The translations under genes were made by a program, and so were the position numbers. The notes under the pieces are model-generated. The model worked only from the letters and a program-made list of their open reading frames with translations, ran no database searches and was not told where the DNA came from. Shown one piece after another: positions 1 through 11,700 of a DNA stretch of 22,764 nucleotides. Source of the stretch: Chloromonas sp. AAM2 (taxonomy: Eukaryota; Chlorophyta; Chlorophyceae; Chlamydomonadales; Chlamydomonadaceae); NCBI GenBank assembly GCA_004335635.1, contig QAXH01001129.1:1-22764 (forward strand). Direction: 5' to 3'. The number at the start of each line of letters is the position of its first letter. Within the stretch, counting starts at the first letter, position 1.

Positions 1-247
1 TGGATGACGCTGTGGAGTGCTCAATCTGGACACCGCGCCCCTTGCTGTTGCCTTCATATATCACAGCGAGCTGCACGTTCCTGGTTGTGGTCGCAGAACG
101 GTGTCCTACGCGGAAGTCATGCACTCGATGGCGGAATGCGGCCGGGTCGGAGTGGGCGGCACGGAAAGCACGGTCAAACATGGGGATAGTTATGGCCTTC
201 GTGGTACCAGTTACATGGCATGCGCATCTGCATGAGCAGCCAGCCAT
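1..247 (-). CDS. Possible 5' part of an unrecognised gene, cut by the left edge
   Basis: On the minus strand a frame stays open from an ATG at 247 (or the in-frame ATG at 181) to the left edge, about 60-82 residues. It reads with ordinary, not low-complexity, composition: MFDRAFRAAHSDPAAF followed by a basic stretch and then QLAVIYEGNSKG. I recognise no family. The plus strand also has an open frame here (17-235), so open length alone does not decide the strand; I prefer minus because of its residue mix and because the next gene ends at 474 on the same strand, leaving about 230 bases for 3' UTR and promoter. Upstream of 247 the frame stays open a little further, and a CAG acceptor-like site sits just before 234, so this could instead be an internal exon. 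The 3' part lies outside the window. Confidence 0.33.
   Translation of the reverse strand, partial: MAGCSCRCACHVTGTTKAITIPMFDRAFRAAHSDPAAFRHRVHDFRVGHRSATTTRNVQLAVIYEGNSKGRGVQIEHSTASS
211..215 (-). promoter_or_regulatory. TGTAA polyadenylation-like signal after the TANGO2-like gene
   Basis: Minus strand TGTAA about 260 bases after the stop at 474. TGTAA is the usual poly(A) signal in chlorophyte algae. A second TGTAA lies at 468-472, too close to the stop to be likely. Five-base words occur by chance, so this is only a candidate, and it would overlap the possible upstream gene. Confidence 0.2.
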
Positions 248-473
248 GGGGGTATCTTGCGCAAGAGAGGCTGGGGTAACCCCTCCATTTCCATGTTTAT
301 ATGAATTAATTCCTGGAGTATATCCATGCAAATCAGAAGAACCAGGCATCGATGTTCGGCTGTAGCCTGCTGGGGCACACAGAACCGGTCACACAAGCCA
401 CACAGGCTTGTTACCGATACCGCAACTCCCAATAACTTGAGCTATTCGGGAAATGCAATCTTCCTCCTTACAC

Positions 474-3400
474 TCACAACCCATCGCAGTGACATGTACC
501 TTGCGACTTCAGTGCCTCAATCAAAAAGCAATGCTTGTCCCTGTGCCAGCGGCCCACTAGGCCTGCCTCACCTATTGGCACTCCTATGAAATAGGCACGC
601 AATCCGTCTGCTTCTGGCTCTGCTGCACAACTTGCTGCAATTGGTGCCTGCATGCCTGCTTGGCCGATGTCCGTTGCATGCGCCTGCATGACGGCTTGCT
701 CGGTAGTGATGGGCACGTTGCCCCCCTCTTGGTGGGGCACTAAATATCGTTCTCGCAACTCGCACTGGCCACTGTCCCAAACTGCCAAGATGGTCTGAGA
801 TCGGGTTCCGTACGCGCCAAACTGCAATGCAGGAAGGAAGTGTTAGTGCTCATGTATGTCGGCCTCAGTACTCACTCACTAGGAGTAACCAATACCTAAC
901 CAAGACCTTCGTACAGGTTCGTGAACAAAGTTCTGGTCTGAGGAAAATCCGCTGCATGGGATGTTCCAAGTAACGGATTTGTCAAGTTGTGCGTTAGATA
1001 GGTAAACCACTTATCTTGGATAGCAGCCCCTGGAAAGCAAACCTTGAAGGATCATGCTGCATGCATGCATGGCCCGCCTCTGCCTTCTACACACCCCGTG
1101 CTAGGCACATCGGTTGTTGTTTTCGCCATCTGTGTTCCACTTGTGCGACGATACGGATGTGACAAGATACAAACACACACACCCTTTATTCCCCCTTGTT
1201 TTCTTCACACACCTTGCTAGGCACGGGCTCCACAAAGCGTGCACTGGCTATGTACTCTAGGTGTTGCTCGGCCCTCAGGTCATGCAGTGCTAGACGCTCG
1301 CCATCGACGCCACACGGCCGCTGCTGCTCGTCGCGACATGCATCGCTCAGAAGCTGATTGAAGAGAGGCTCCCAGGGCAGAGGTGGGCAGCCTACAGGAC
1401 CGTTGCAAGCAGGCAGATTGCATCAACCTATGACACTGGTAAGCAGTGGCCAGGGACAAGGAGTGACCAGGGACAAGGAGTGACCAGGGACAAGGAGTGA
1501 CCAGTACCAGGGACAAGGAGTGACCAGGGACAAGGTGTGACCAGGGACAAGGATGGCGTGATCAGCGTGATGACCCCAACACAACTTCACCAGGTGAAGC
1601 TGCTTTGTGTACCATCGTTGTCGTCATCCAAGCAGCACCAGCAGCAGGCCGTAGTGGTTCCACAGTGTTGAGTGCCAACCACTAATGCAGCACGTCACGA
1701 CAGTGTCGGCTGCTGGTGGCTGAGCGGAGTGCATCAAACGGTCAGATCTCTGACGACCCCACTGGTTGGTTGCTGTAGCAGCATGTGCTGGTTTAGGCCC
1801 GCCGAATGACAGCAACGGTTGTTTTGATGCAACAAACCAACTGTGTAGATAAAAGTCTTACCTAGTATAGGCACAGATATTCTATCATGAAAACAGTGAC
1901 ATTGGCCTACCTGTGCCTTGTGCGTGAGCCTGGGCCGAGGCTTTACATGGCTCCATGAGCTGGGACATGAGCGCCACCCCGGACTCGACCTTGGGCCACT
2001 GACCCAACAGACCGTTGCTCACGCCTGCAGCCAGGTGTGTCGCTTACAGCGTGAGCGCTTTTTCAAGCTGTAGGATGTACCAGTGGAGTCTCAAGGGGCA
2101 TAACAAACAACCAGGGCGTAAAAGCCACCACCTTGATGAGCAAGCCTGTGCACACACCAGTGGTTGAGGAATCCATAATGTTCCAAAAACGTGCATCACG
2201 TGTCTTCCTCAGGTGTATCCCTCACGAACCGGAGGTCACAACAGACAGCCGTGTTCTGAACCTGCTCTTCATCAGCCAGGCATAGGGTGCGAGTCGGGTT
2301 GTCGGAGTCGATTGTCAAGCTTTTGGCTGCCAGTGTCGCTTACACCACACAACACGCACAGACGTTTTGACCCCTGCCAACGCACCATAAACTTTTCCGG
2401 GCTGAAGTGGTGTTGTGGCTGCACAACCACTCGTGCTTGTCTGCCCCTGCTGATGTGTTGGGATCCCTGTTCCACGCTCCTCCGCTTGTCCCATGGGTGT
2501 GTTGGAATGCGAGGCCTGGCTAGTGCCACAGGTTGTCTGTTTCTGGCGGTTAGCTGGGCTGTTGTTTGTGTAGGCCATAGTGCACGCCACCAAATCAATG
2601 CACACCAGGTTGAAGCCGTGGTATGACGACCCTTGGACACCCTGCGGTGCCTCCATGCATGCCAAGGGTAACATCTTTCGGCGATAAGATGTCGTGCCAG
2701 CGTTGGTTGAGCCGCATGTGAACATGACGTTTGCATGCATGCACAATGAAGCTCACGGCGGCTGGCAACTGTCCTCAAGTGCATGTTTGTGACCCAGACT
2801 CTACACCCAGCTTACATGCACAGTATTTCTGTTATGTGTTCTGAACCGAGGTTGTGTGCGCAGCACAGACATGCAGAAATGTCTGCGAACATCAGGGGCG
2901 TTTCCTGTCATGCGTTTTTCATCCTGTCATGCGTTTTTCTGTGCCCCTTCCCAGAGTATTGTGCCTGACTAGCAGGTTAGTCTTGGATGAGTACCAGCAA
3001 TGTGGTGTTGCCGAAGCCTGCAACAAATTCGTTGTGTTGCAGTTGGATAGAGGTTTACGGACTGGCCTCACATGCACCTGCCACGAGCACTAGCAAGGCT
3101 CTAGGATTGAACACCTATATTTTTCACCTGTATGTCACTGACTTGACATCACAGCCACGAATTTGCGTGGAATCCAAAAACCCAAACCCTAAAAGCCAGC
3201 CAGTACATTCCACAGGCTGGCCTTACATTGCAGTACTCTTGGGGGCTCAGGTCCGAATTCAAAAAGTTGGTTGGCAGCTCACCACGGGAGCGTTTGTGCT
3301 CCATAACGGCCGCTTCATCAGGGTCAGGGTCGATCTGCATACAGTGGCAGGCAATACTCGTACAATCATTGTACATGTGAGGGCACTGTATACCGTACTT

Positions 3401-4064
3401 GTGGTTGGCTGACCCGTGATTGCATTCCGTTCGTGCGCCAGCCATGACACATGCAACCACAGCTCTTGCCTGGATTCCAGTGCTAACGATTCAGTCGGTA
3501 GTCATGCATTGCGCCAGGCAATCACCCGGCCATCGCAATGCCAAGGGTCTTTCTTGACTTGCTTCTTACCCAGAACGTCATCAGTCTCCGCCCTGCTTGA
3601 ACCCCTTTCGAATCACTTGGATCAGATTGCTTCTACAAGCAGCAGCTGTCAGACCACTGGTCAGCCCCTTGGGTAATCAGACCTCACCTCTCTTAGGTTG
3701 GTGAGCAAGGCAACTCGACCGCGCAGGCTGACACCCAGCCATGTGCCGCCTGCCTGCACGTCTCGTCCACCTAAGATGTGCTGCTCGGGCACGTCTGCCC
3801 AGAAGTGTGTGTGCTGCACGTGCAAGCAAGAATTGCATACGTCGTCGTGCATGTGCCGAGGTGCATGCGCGGTGCATGGTACGGGTGCGCAGCGAGGTTT
3901 ATGGACAAGTAGACGCATGCAAAGGGTGTTCAAGCTAGATAGAGAAGCCTTATATTGCCTTGAAGTCTTACTTGTGTCGGCCTTGCGATGAATTCGTCAC
4001 GATTGAAAGCCAAAAGAAACCTCAAGCCTGGCACAAGATTCAGACCAAAGAAGCCAATGCACAT
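474..4064 (-). CDS. TANGO2: TANGO2/NRDE-family protein, seven exons
   Basis: Exons (minus): 4064-3972, 3813-3688, 3334-3227, 2641-2386, 2024-1911, 1391-1213, 821-474 (stop TGA at 476-474). All junctions are GT-AG and all phases agree, giving 407 aa. Family marks in order: start MCI with Cys2, NRDEF at 21-25, GGTWLG at 53-58, LLTNLRE just before the second junction, SRGELPTNFL in exon 3, YHGFNL near 116-121, LQPGKVYG joined across a junction to VSNGLLGQWPKV, LFNQLLSDA in exon 6, and YGTRSQTILAV near 296. These follow the order seen in human TANGO2 and plant homologues. Known members act in secretory-pathway, mitochondrial and haem or lipid homeostasis; the chemistry is unsettled. Start: an in-frame ATG at 4118 exists, but the family begins with MCI. 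Odd points: about 40 extra Ser/Thr/Gln-rich residues in exon 4 between YTNN and LQPG, and a long C-terminal tail after ERYL without family resemblance. Family assignment is firm; the tail and the exon 4/5 junction are less certain. Confidence 0.88.
1450..1553. repeat. 17-base tandem repeat inside an intron
   Basis: Unit ccagggacaaggagtga. Copies at 1450-1466, 1467-1483, 1484-1500, then a 6-base ccagta insert, 1507-1523, 1524-1540 (one change) and a partial copy 1541-1553. It lies in the TANGO2-like intron between 1911 and 1391. The near identity of copies suggests recent expansion. Confidence 0.95.
2904..2939. repeat. Two-copy 17-base direct repeat
   Basis: cctgtcatgcgtttttc occurs at 2904-2920 and again at 2923-2939, separated by two bases, inside the TANGO2-like intron between 3227 and 2641. 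A simple local duplication with no visible function. Confidence 0.85.
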
Positions 4065-4250
4065 GTTGCAGGAACAATTGTCAATTTCGTTTATACTGCT
4101 GGCGCATCCTGAACACAAGGGAGGTTTGCTTTACGTAACACCGTGTTTGCGTTACGAGATACGCTACGCAATGTCAACCTCACTTGTTGATTGAAGATTT
4201 GAGAATGAAGATCGCGTGAGTTTGAATACGTAACGTGCATAGCCTTACAG

Positions 4251-4366
4251 CTGGTGCTGGCTTTGCACGGCCTGTCGTCCTGCCGACGATGGAAAATCCT
4301 GACGAGCTCCGCGCCTTGGCTGGCGAGCAGGCCAGGACAGAACCTCTGTACCGCTTTGCAGCCTGA
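4251..4366 (+). CDS. Exon-like piece, possible 3' exon of an unresolved plus-strand gene
   Basis: After an acceptor-like CCTTACAG ending at 4250, the plus strand reads 37 residues to a TGA at 4364-4366: GAGFARPVVLPTMENPDEL, then a stretch ending EPLYRFAA. The residue mix is typical of a folded or conserved C-terminus, unlike the Cys/Trp/His-heavy noise of other short frames here. It needs one base from an upstream exon. I could not place that exon: only about 185 bases separate it from the TANGO2-like start on the other strand. A frame from the ATG at 4063 with a weak GTTTGC donor would fit the phase but is unconvincing. It could also be a gene fragment or chance. The minus strand is open here too. 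I do not recognise a family. Confidence 0.3.
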
Positions 4367-5704
4367 CATACCTAGCTTTGCTTCCTTTACTTACTTTGCT
4401 TGTACTTGGATGTGATTAGCGCAGCAACCCTATCTTACCCTTAGGGTATCGGGACAAGAGCAGCAAGTTCCTCCCTCCGCCTCCTGTTGTGCCATTGTTC
4501 CATAAGGCTCAGTCGCACGGCATTGGTGCCTTCCTCTACGCATGTAAAAGCAACAATACCCAAACAACAAGGCAGGCCCGACGTTTGCACTAGCTCAGGT
4601 AACTAGCTGCTGCATCACCAGTGTGAGCAGAGATTCCACTGAGGGGACTACCAGTCAGGAGACTCAACACAGTGACAAATTGATAGCCGGAACGGATGAG
4701 CGGAAAGGAGTGTTGTGGAATGCTACGAGGGGTGGGGATTTCAAATCAAGTGACTCATGATGGCACCTGCAGCGGCACTGCCGCCTACTATGTTTCGCCT
4801 GACTAAGGTGCTGGGTCCTGGAGGCTGCAGCCGCTGCACGGGCTTGGAAACGCTTTTACACACCAAACCTGCCTGTTGCATCAGGGGCTTGCGACAGCAA
4901 CCACATACACTCAAGACCTCACGAACCATGACTGGCGTACGTCTAAATCGAGTCACCAATATGTTCCAGATTCAGGACGTTCCAGACCAAGCCATGCAGT
5001 GGACTGGCACCTGTTGACGGGGAAGAGCATACGAATCTAATTTCCTCGGTCAAGCACGAACGTTCGTCAGGCTTAAGACGCGCTTGAACCAGCAAATTCA
5101 TCACATCAGGTTCTTATTGTTGGCCTGCTTATCAAACCAAGCACTGCTTAGGAATGCAAGCTGGCATCCCCACACGCCAGCTCACACCAGCTTTTCTTGC
5201 AGGTCCCTGCGGGGCACACGACAAGAAAACAGTTCAGGTATGAACCTCTGGGTGAATGTTGCCCTTGCCCAGGTAAATGTATGCAGCGTTCACAAGTGTG
5301 CTGTGTCTACGCACAACCCCTGCATTGCCATTGCAGACTTGGTTGTATTCACCCAACACAGTACATGTATGCGGCTCATGCCCTAAACAACGAACCCAAG
5401 CGATGGCCATAATGGCAATCACCATTCAACAAACAAGGCTTGTCCCAACTCAAGTCCCATCTGCCAAACCACGGTGATCAACTGACATCCCATCATCCAT
5501 GTGATCCTTTCTGCTGGCTGATCTCTACATGCATCCACACCTTTGCAGGCAACGCTACCACGTTGATGACTGCCTCCGAAGCAGGCATCTATATGACGCT
5601 CTGTTCGCTGTGTTATGCTTAATCACTATGCTTGTTACCGCTGCACCATTTGACTGTCCTACGTGTAGTTTGACTGACCAGCCAGCCCACCAAGCCCCCT
5701 GGCC
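4367..5704. other. Stretch with no gene I can support
   Basis: About 1.3 kb between the exon-like piece and the last exon of the giant gene. Several plus-strand splice-like signals occur, such as TTTCTTGCAG ending at 5203 with a CAG|GTATGA donor about 35 bases on, and CACCTTTGCAG ending at 5548. None chains into a convincing protein. The region may hold 3' UTR or a small last exon of the giant minus-strand gene (its 5709 donor is intact), or short exons of a convergent plus-strand gene. Confidence 0.4.
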
Positions 5705-8700
5705 TCACCTGAGCTGCGCCACACACGCGCCGATCTTGTGCTTAAGCAGCTGCACCAGCACATCATCACCCTCCGCCGCCTGATGCGCGGCATCCAGCGG
5801 CCCAGAAACCGCCGGCGCTGTGAAATCAGGTGCACCACTGACTGCTGCTGCGCTAGAAACCGACTTTGCCTTCCTGGTTTCCGGCCCAAGGGTGACAGCA
5901 GCCTGCTTTCCATACTCTGTCGGCTCGTTGCCGTTGCCAAGTGCTACCAGCGGTTGGGCAGTTGTGGTCACGGATGGGTTTGCCATGCTTGACAGCCCAT
6001 TCTGTGCCGATGCTGGTTGTGGCGATGGAGCGGGCGTAGCGATTGCCCACCCTGCCTTCCTCTGGCGCTGAGCAACTGCTGGTGCAGCTGACTGCTGGAG
6101 CGATAAGAGTGGCACACCAGCGGCGGGAGTCTCCCACAGAGCTGATGCTTGAGTGCTGCCCTGTGGGGAATCATGCACAGCTTCAGTTGCAGCCACTGGC
6201 AGGATACTCTCCTCGTTATGTAGCCATGCATGCTCATGCCCATGCTTCATGCTGGCTGCATGGTCTTGAGGACAGCGGGCGGCTGGCTGCATGCTGGGTA
6301 GTGGCACTTCCGCCCCAGTTTCAGCCAGCTTTGTCCTGTGCAATGTGCCTTCTGTTTGCGCGCCGTGAGATACGGCCTGCTTTGGGGCATGTGGGCTGCC
6401 AGGTGGTGCCGAGTGTGGTGCTTCAGGTGCTGATGCAGGTGTGCACGCCATTGCGGGTGCTGCTGCCTGCTCTTGGTAAGCAGGACTGTCAGGCTCACCC
6501 AGTTCCGCCATGGCCACTGCTACTGCAGCTAGTGCGGCCTGAACCTTGCTTGTGTCCGCTGCTTTCTTGCCTGGCGTGTGGCCGGCAAGTGCCTCCAACT
6601 GCTGCAACAGACTGGCTAGTGTCGCTTGATGCCCATCGGCCACCACCACTGCTGGCCCCGGCAGGGCGCTGACTGAAGCAACTGGTGGCCCCGTCTGGTC
6701 ACCAGCTGAAGGATTGGCACCAGGTAGATGTGCTGCTGCAATTCCGTTGCCTTGAGCCACAGCAACTTGTGCAGTACCACCCCTTGCTGCAAACGGGCTT
6801 TCAGCAGCAGCAGTGCCTGGGCCAACACTGCCCAGGCCTTGGACATCAACAGCTGCTTCAGAAAGGCCAAGGGCCGTTTTCAGATCGACTGTTTGTCCCC
6901 CTGGACCGTTGGATGCATTGCACTCGTGCTGGGAAGGGGCAAGCACCAGGTCTGGTTGACTTGGCTCATGGTCAGCCGGGAGTGAGTCCTGAGCTGGGAC
7001 ATTGCTGGTGCACGTGGACACGTTGGGGAACCGGCTAGCCTCCGATTCGCCATCACTCGAGTCGAGCACAGTGATGGTGCAGGGAGGGAAGCGGCGGGTT
7101 GGGGGCATGGCCCAAGACAGGGGCACACCGCCCGCAGCAAGAAGCGGGCTTCCGCTTCCATTCATGAAGAACAACGGGACACCAGCAACTTCATCCTCAT
7201 CATCACCATCTTCTTCCCCTCCCGCTTGGCTTGCTACAGCAGGCAGCACATCACCATGGCCATCACCATCGCCATTTCCACTGCCAGCGTCGCTCGGCTC
7301 CCATGCCAGCTTTGTGCTGAAATCTTCACAGTGCTCCTCTTGCACTGGCAGGCTTTCTGACTTTTCGATACTCATTTGCCTGAACACATCACCATCGCTG
7401 CTAGTTACACTGGCCATTGCGGCTGTTACGGCCCTGAGCCGTTCAGCAGACAGCTCCGAATCAAGCTGCTGCCCTCCCAACTCCGATGGCCGCAGGAACG
7501 CTTCACTCGCTGTGTAGAAACTGCTATCGCAGCCCAGCGCCTCGCTCCCTTCATCCAACGACCGCCCTCCTACGCTAGCTGAGCCAACAAGCGCTTCAAC
7601 GGTGCTGGCACCATCTGACGCCGTGTCTGCTCTCTGCATAGCCACGGGTGCATTTATCCATAGCCCCAAGGCTGGACGTTCCTCACCAACTCTTCCCGGA
7701 ATGTTCAGACGGGGAAGCACTGGAAGCGCCATGACATCAACCACGCCTTCCCTGTGCTGTTTTGACACCTCCGCCTGTGTTCTAGGTGCAGCAGTGATGC
7801 CCTCTCGGTTGCCTCCGCTAGCAGCAGCAGAAGCCAACCCATCATGCTCTCTGCCCTGCTCCCACTGCCGCCTGCCCAAGCCTCCTTCCTCACCACTACC
7901 AGGCACAGCATCAGGGCCCAAGGCAGCAGCTTGAAAAGGCTCTGCCACTGTGGTGGTGTCAGGGGAGGTGCCTGGCATGCCGACACAGGCGTGAACCACA
8001 CTAGGCACACCACCAGGCGCCCCAGGCGCATGGCCGCAGGCTCGCGTCTGATGGCTTGCCAGGCTATCTGAAGCTCCAGCAGTCACAACCACGGGCTGGA
8101 AACCGGGTAGCACTGTTGTGGTCCAAGGACAATACCCATCAGGACCATTGACAGGGTCTTCTGCCGTGCTGCGGCCAGACACACCCGCTAGGCTTGCTGA
8201 ATCATTGGTTGGGCGCACAGCGGGGTCGGTGCCGTCTGGTGTCCCGTCAGCGGATGCCCTCGGCGTGTCATCAAAGAGGGTCCAAGTGACAGTTTGTGCG
8301 AGGATGTGCGCCACACGCGACGTGGAGAGCTGGCTCCTGTACAAGCACCGGGATACCTCGGGTCATTCTCAACTGCCGAATCAAACAGCTGCCAAAGTAA
8401 CTGACAGGTGTTGTCCAACCAAAAAGCAAGTTGCCACAATTCTTTGAAAAGCCTAAAGCCTGGGATGTGTTAACGAACAGAGAGTGTTTACCGTTGAACA
8501 GCTTGAGCTTGCCTCAGCAACGGGGTCAGAATTGAAGGTTCCCATACCCATACCTAACATAGGTGTCAACGCTGGCTGGGGTAATGAACCTCTTACCTAT
8601 CAGAGTCCACGGATGCCCTTGGGGAAGGTGTGTCCCAGGGGCCGGACCGGAGGTGGGGCATCCAGGCCGGATTCCCGAGCGCAGGCGATGTGCCGTCAGG

Positions 8701-11700
8701 CATGCTGAGAGCGGGACAGTGCCCACGCGCCCGACGCTCGGGGCTGTTGCTGTATGGCGGTGGGCTGATGGAGGCCGCGGGTGAACCGCTTTGGGAGCGT
8801 GTGTGCGCATGAGCCGCGCCAACGCCAGCGCTCTCCTGCCGGTCCGCCAAAGGACTGTTGCTGCTACGGAGCGCGTTCCTCTCCGGCGGGCTTCCGATTG
8901 TTTGCGGCGATGTGCCTGCGTGATGCTTGCCATGCTCGCTCTCTGCTGGGCTGGTGCTGCTGTGCTGATGCACATGGCCTGCTGACACAGCGTCGCTTTC
9001 AGGATAAACATGCTCGGGGTTGAAAAGTGTCCTGGATGCGTGCCTGTCTGCCTCCCAAACATGATTGCCACTGGGTGTAGCACCTGGACTGACAGCGTCC
9101 TTACTTGCATCCACTCCAGAATCTGCATTCATTGCCAGAGAGAGGGACCGCTGCAGCTTCAGCGTGCCTGCTGCTGTGCAATCGGAATCAGCGGCAGCTG
9201 CGCCAACACTCCCTGCATTGCTGGTGTCCCGGGAAGGCACGGGCGTGTCATCAAAAAGTGCAGAAACGGAATTGCCGACAAGCTGAGAAAGCACAGGCAC
9301 AAAGACACTGGATTTGCCAGGTGTAGTTGCGTTGTACAGGGTCTGTGGGGAACGTGTCAAGCGCTGGGCCTGGGATGCAGAGAATGGCATGGCGGCCTGT
9401 GGGCTGTTCAAGTCGATGCGGAGATTAGGCTTGTACTGGGGTGATTTAACAGATGGGGATGGCTGTGGGGAGCAGCCGGTGGGTGACTCTGGGCTGGGCG
9501 GTTGTGTGAGCGGTTGTGGCTGCTGATTGTCACTTGGGCCCTCATCCACATGCACGTGGGACGTTACTCGTGGTTGTGGTTCCGGAGCAGCTGCGATAGG
9601 GGGTTCTGGGTCACCCCAGCGTCGCCTGGCCGTTACGGGGCGAGGCTGTGGGGACGGGCTACGTGTATTGGCAGCTGCAGGGTTACGAGCATCTTGTTCT
9701 GCTGCAGGGCTGGAGCTTGTGCTTGCAGCAGCTGTCTGTTGCAGTGCAGCTGGTTGCGGTGCTGGTGTGCTAAGCCTACTAGAGGCATCCACAGCTGACG
9801 CATGCTCCTGTGTGGAGTTGCCCTGGCTGTCTGTGTGAGCAATAGGCTGCTGCTCAGGAGGGAGCGAATCTGCAGCAGCTGCCACTGGCACTGCCTGCGT
9901 CTCAACTGCTGACAAGCCAGCCGTGGAATGGATACTTGGGTCGGCAGAGGACGCTTGTCCTGATGGGCTGGGCTGCTCTGCAGCCGCTGGTGTGGAGGCC
10001 ACAGCCGCACTTACAGATGTCGTTGAGGCAGAATTTGGCTGGGGATTGAGGACGGCTTGCTGGGCCAGGACGGCAGCCAAACTGGGTGCATCTGCAATGC
10101 CAAACTTGGCCGCTAGCTTCCTCAGAATGCGATCCAGGTCGGCATCTGCCTCCAGCATGTCAACCACTGCTGTGGTTGCAGGGAGGGATACCGCTGAGCT
10201 GCTGCTGAGTTGTGGACCATTAACCGGACTGTTAATGGCAGCTTCCAAAGCAGCTTTGTCGATGGCACCGACAGCAGCACCAGTGGTGGCCATAGGGTTG
10301 CTTCCACCGTCACTCAAACTGATGGTACCAGATGGGTCGGCGGGCATGACCTGCCGATGAGTGCTGGCTGAGCCGTTTTCCAGCCCGGGTGGTGACCGGG
10401 CAGCTGTGAGCATTGAGCTATAGGACGCCATTGCTGGCCCTGTGGTGCTGTCAAGTGTTGCTGACGTTGCAAGCTGACGTTGGAAGGATGTTGAGTAGGC
10501 TAGCAGGGGCATGGAAGCAGCTGGCAACTGATTGGTTGCTTCCTGTGGTCTGGCCACAAGCACATGGCTGAGTGGGGCTGCATTTCCCACTATCATAGGT
10601 GCGCTGGTGGAAGGCACCAAGGATGATGGTGGTGCGGACAGGGCTGGTATTGGGCTGCTGATGTTTGTAGAGCTAGGGCTCAGAACTGGATCGGTTGACT
10701 CGCTCTCGTGTCCCACTTGCTGCAGCAGTAGCCGCTGCAAACAGGCAAACAACACGAACCACCAGCAAGGTGTGTCAAGAATGTGTTGAATGGTAACTTG
10801 CTTATGTTATGTAAGCGTTGACTGTGCCTAGGATTCCTTATGGACTGACTGTGGGTTAGTTAGAGTATTGTTAGATGTCAAGGTCAGTGCTCAGATTAGA
10901 TGGATGCATGTGGACACACGACTGGCAACCATAACATTGCTGCTTCATGTTTTGGTGCACGTATTGCACGGTAATGAGGTCTTATGCGCCATGGGGTCAC
11001 TGATTTCATATCTGGCAGGCCAACGACGCGTCGCAGGCCTGGCTAGAAGTGTGCTGATTGAGTGATTGACCAGCCGGCTGGCCAGCAACAGTAAGACCAA
11101 CTCACCAGCCGTTGCCTCCAGGATTGGTTAGAAGCGACTGGGGAGACGAAAGGCTTTGCAGCTCCTCCAGGTGCAGTGACTGCAAACGCTGCTCCTGTGC
11201 CACTCGGTGTGACCCCACTGCCATGCAGCTGCAGCTTGGGGCCTTTTGCCTGTAAGCCTCCTGTTCTCTCTAGCAGATAGCTCTGCACCGGGGATACCGC
11301 AACAGGCCCCCCACCAAACCCCCGTCTACTGAATAGGTCGACATCTTCGAGACACGCCAACGGCTTTGCAGTCACAGTCGGTGCATTTGCCGGCACCACT
11401 GTCGCCGCGCCTGCTGGTGTGCTGGGCTTGGCTCGTGCCGCACTGGGTGCAAAGCGGTTAAGGGTCGCCTGTATCCTGTCCTGGATGGCGTCTCGTTCCC
11501 GCAATAGGGCGCGGCTGCGGGCCAAGAGGGCCGTTGCCACTGCACTCGTTGCCGCCGCACCGTCGTCATCACTCACTGAAGTCACGGAGCAACAGAGCAG
11601 GCTTCAAGAGAGGACCAAAAAGCATACAACAGCCAGGATAGCATGCAGAAGTTGAAGGCCAACAGGAGCAGCAAAGCAGGCTTCAGTTCAGGTACGGTCA

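Noticed and set aside
2272..2784. Minus frame of 170 codons overlapping the TANGO2-like exon 4.
   Set aside because: The neighbouring frame carries the family motifs (YHGFNL, LQPGKVYG) with consistent splice phases; this one does not.
4757..4960. Plus-strand frame with a TKVLGPGGCSRCTG stretch that recalls ribosomal protein S28 (TKVLGRTGS..CTQ).
   Set aside because: The likeness covers about a dozen residues and the next expected block (RNVKGPVREGD) is absent in all plus frames nearby, so it is probably chance.
6043..6672. Long plus-strand frame of 209 codons, and other plus frames at 7002-7517 and 9010-10360.
   Set aside because: Shadows of the GC-rich giant exons on the minus strand; low-complexity Ala/Ser/Gln codons leave the opposite strand free of stops.
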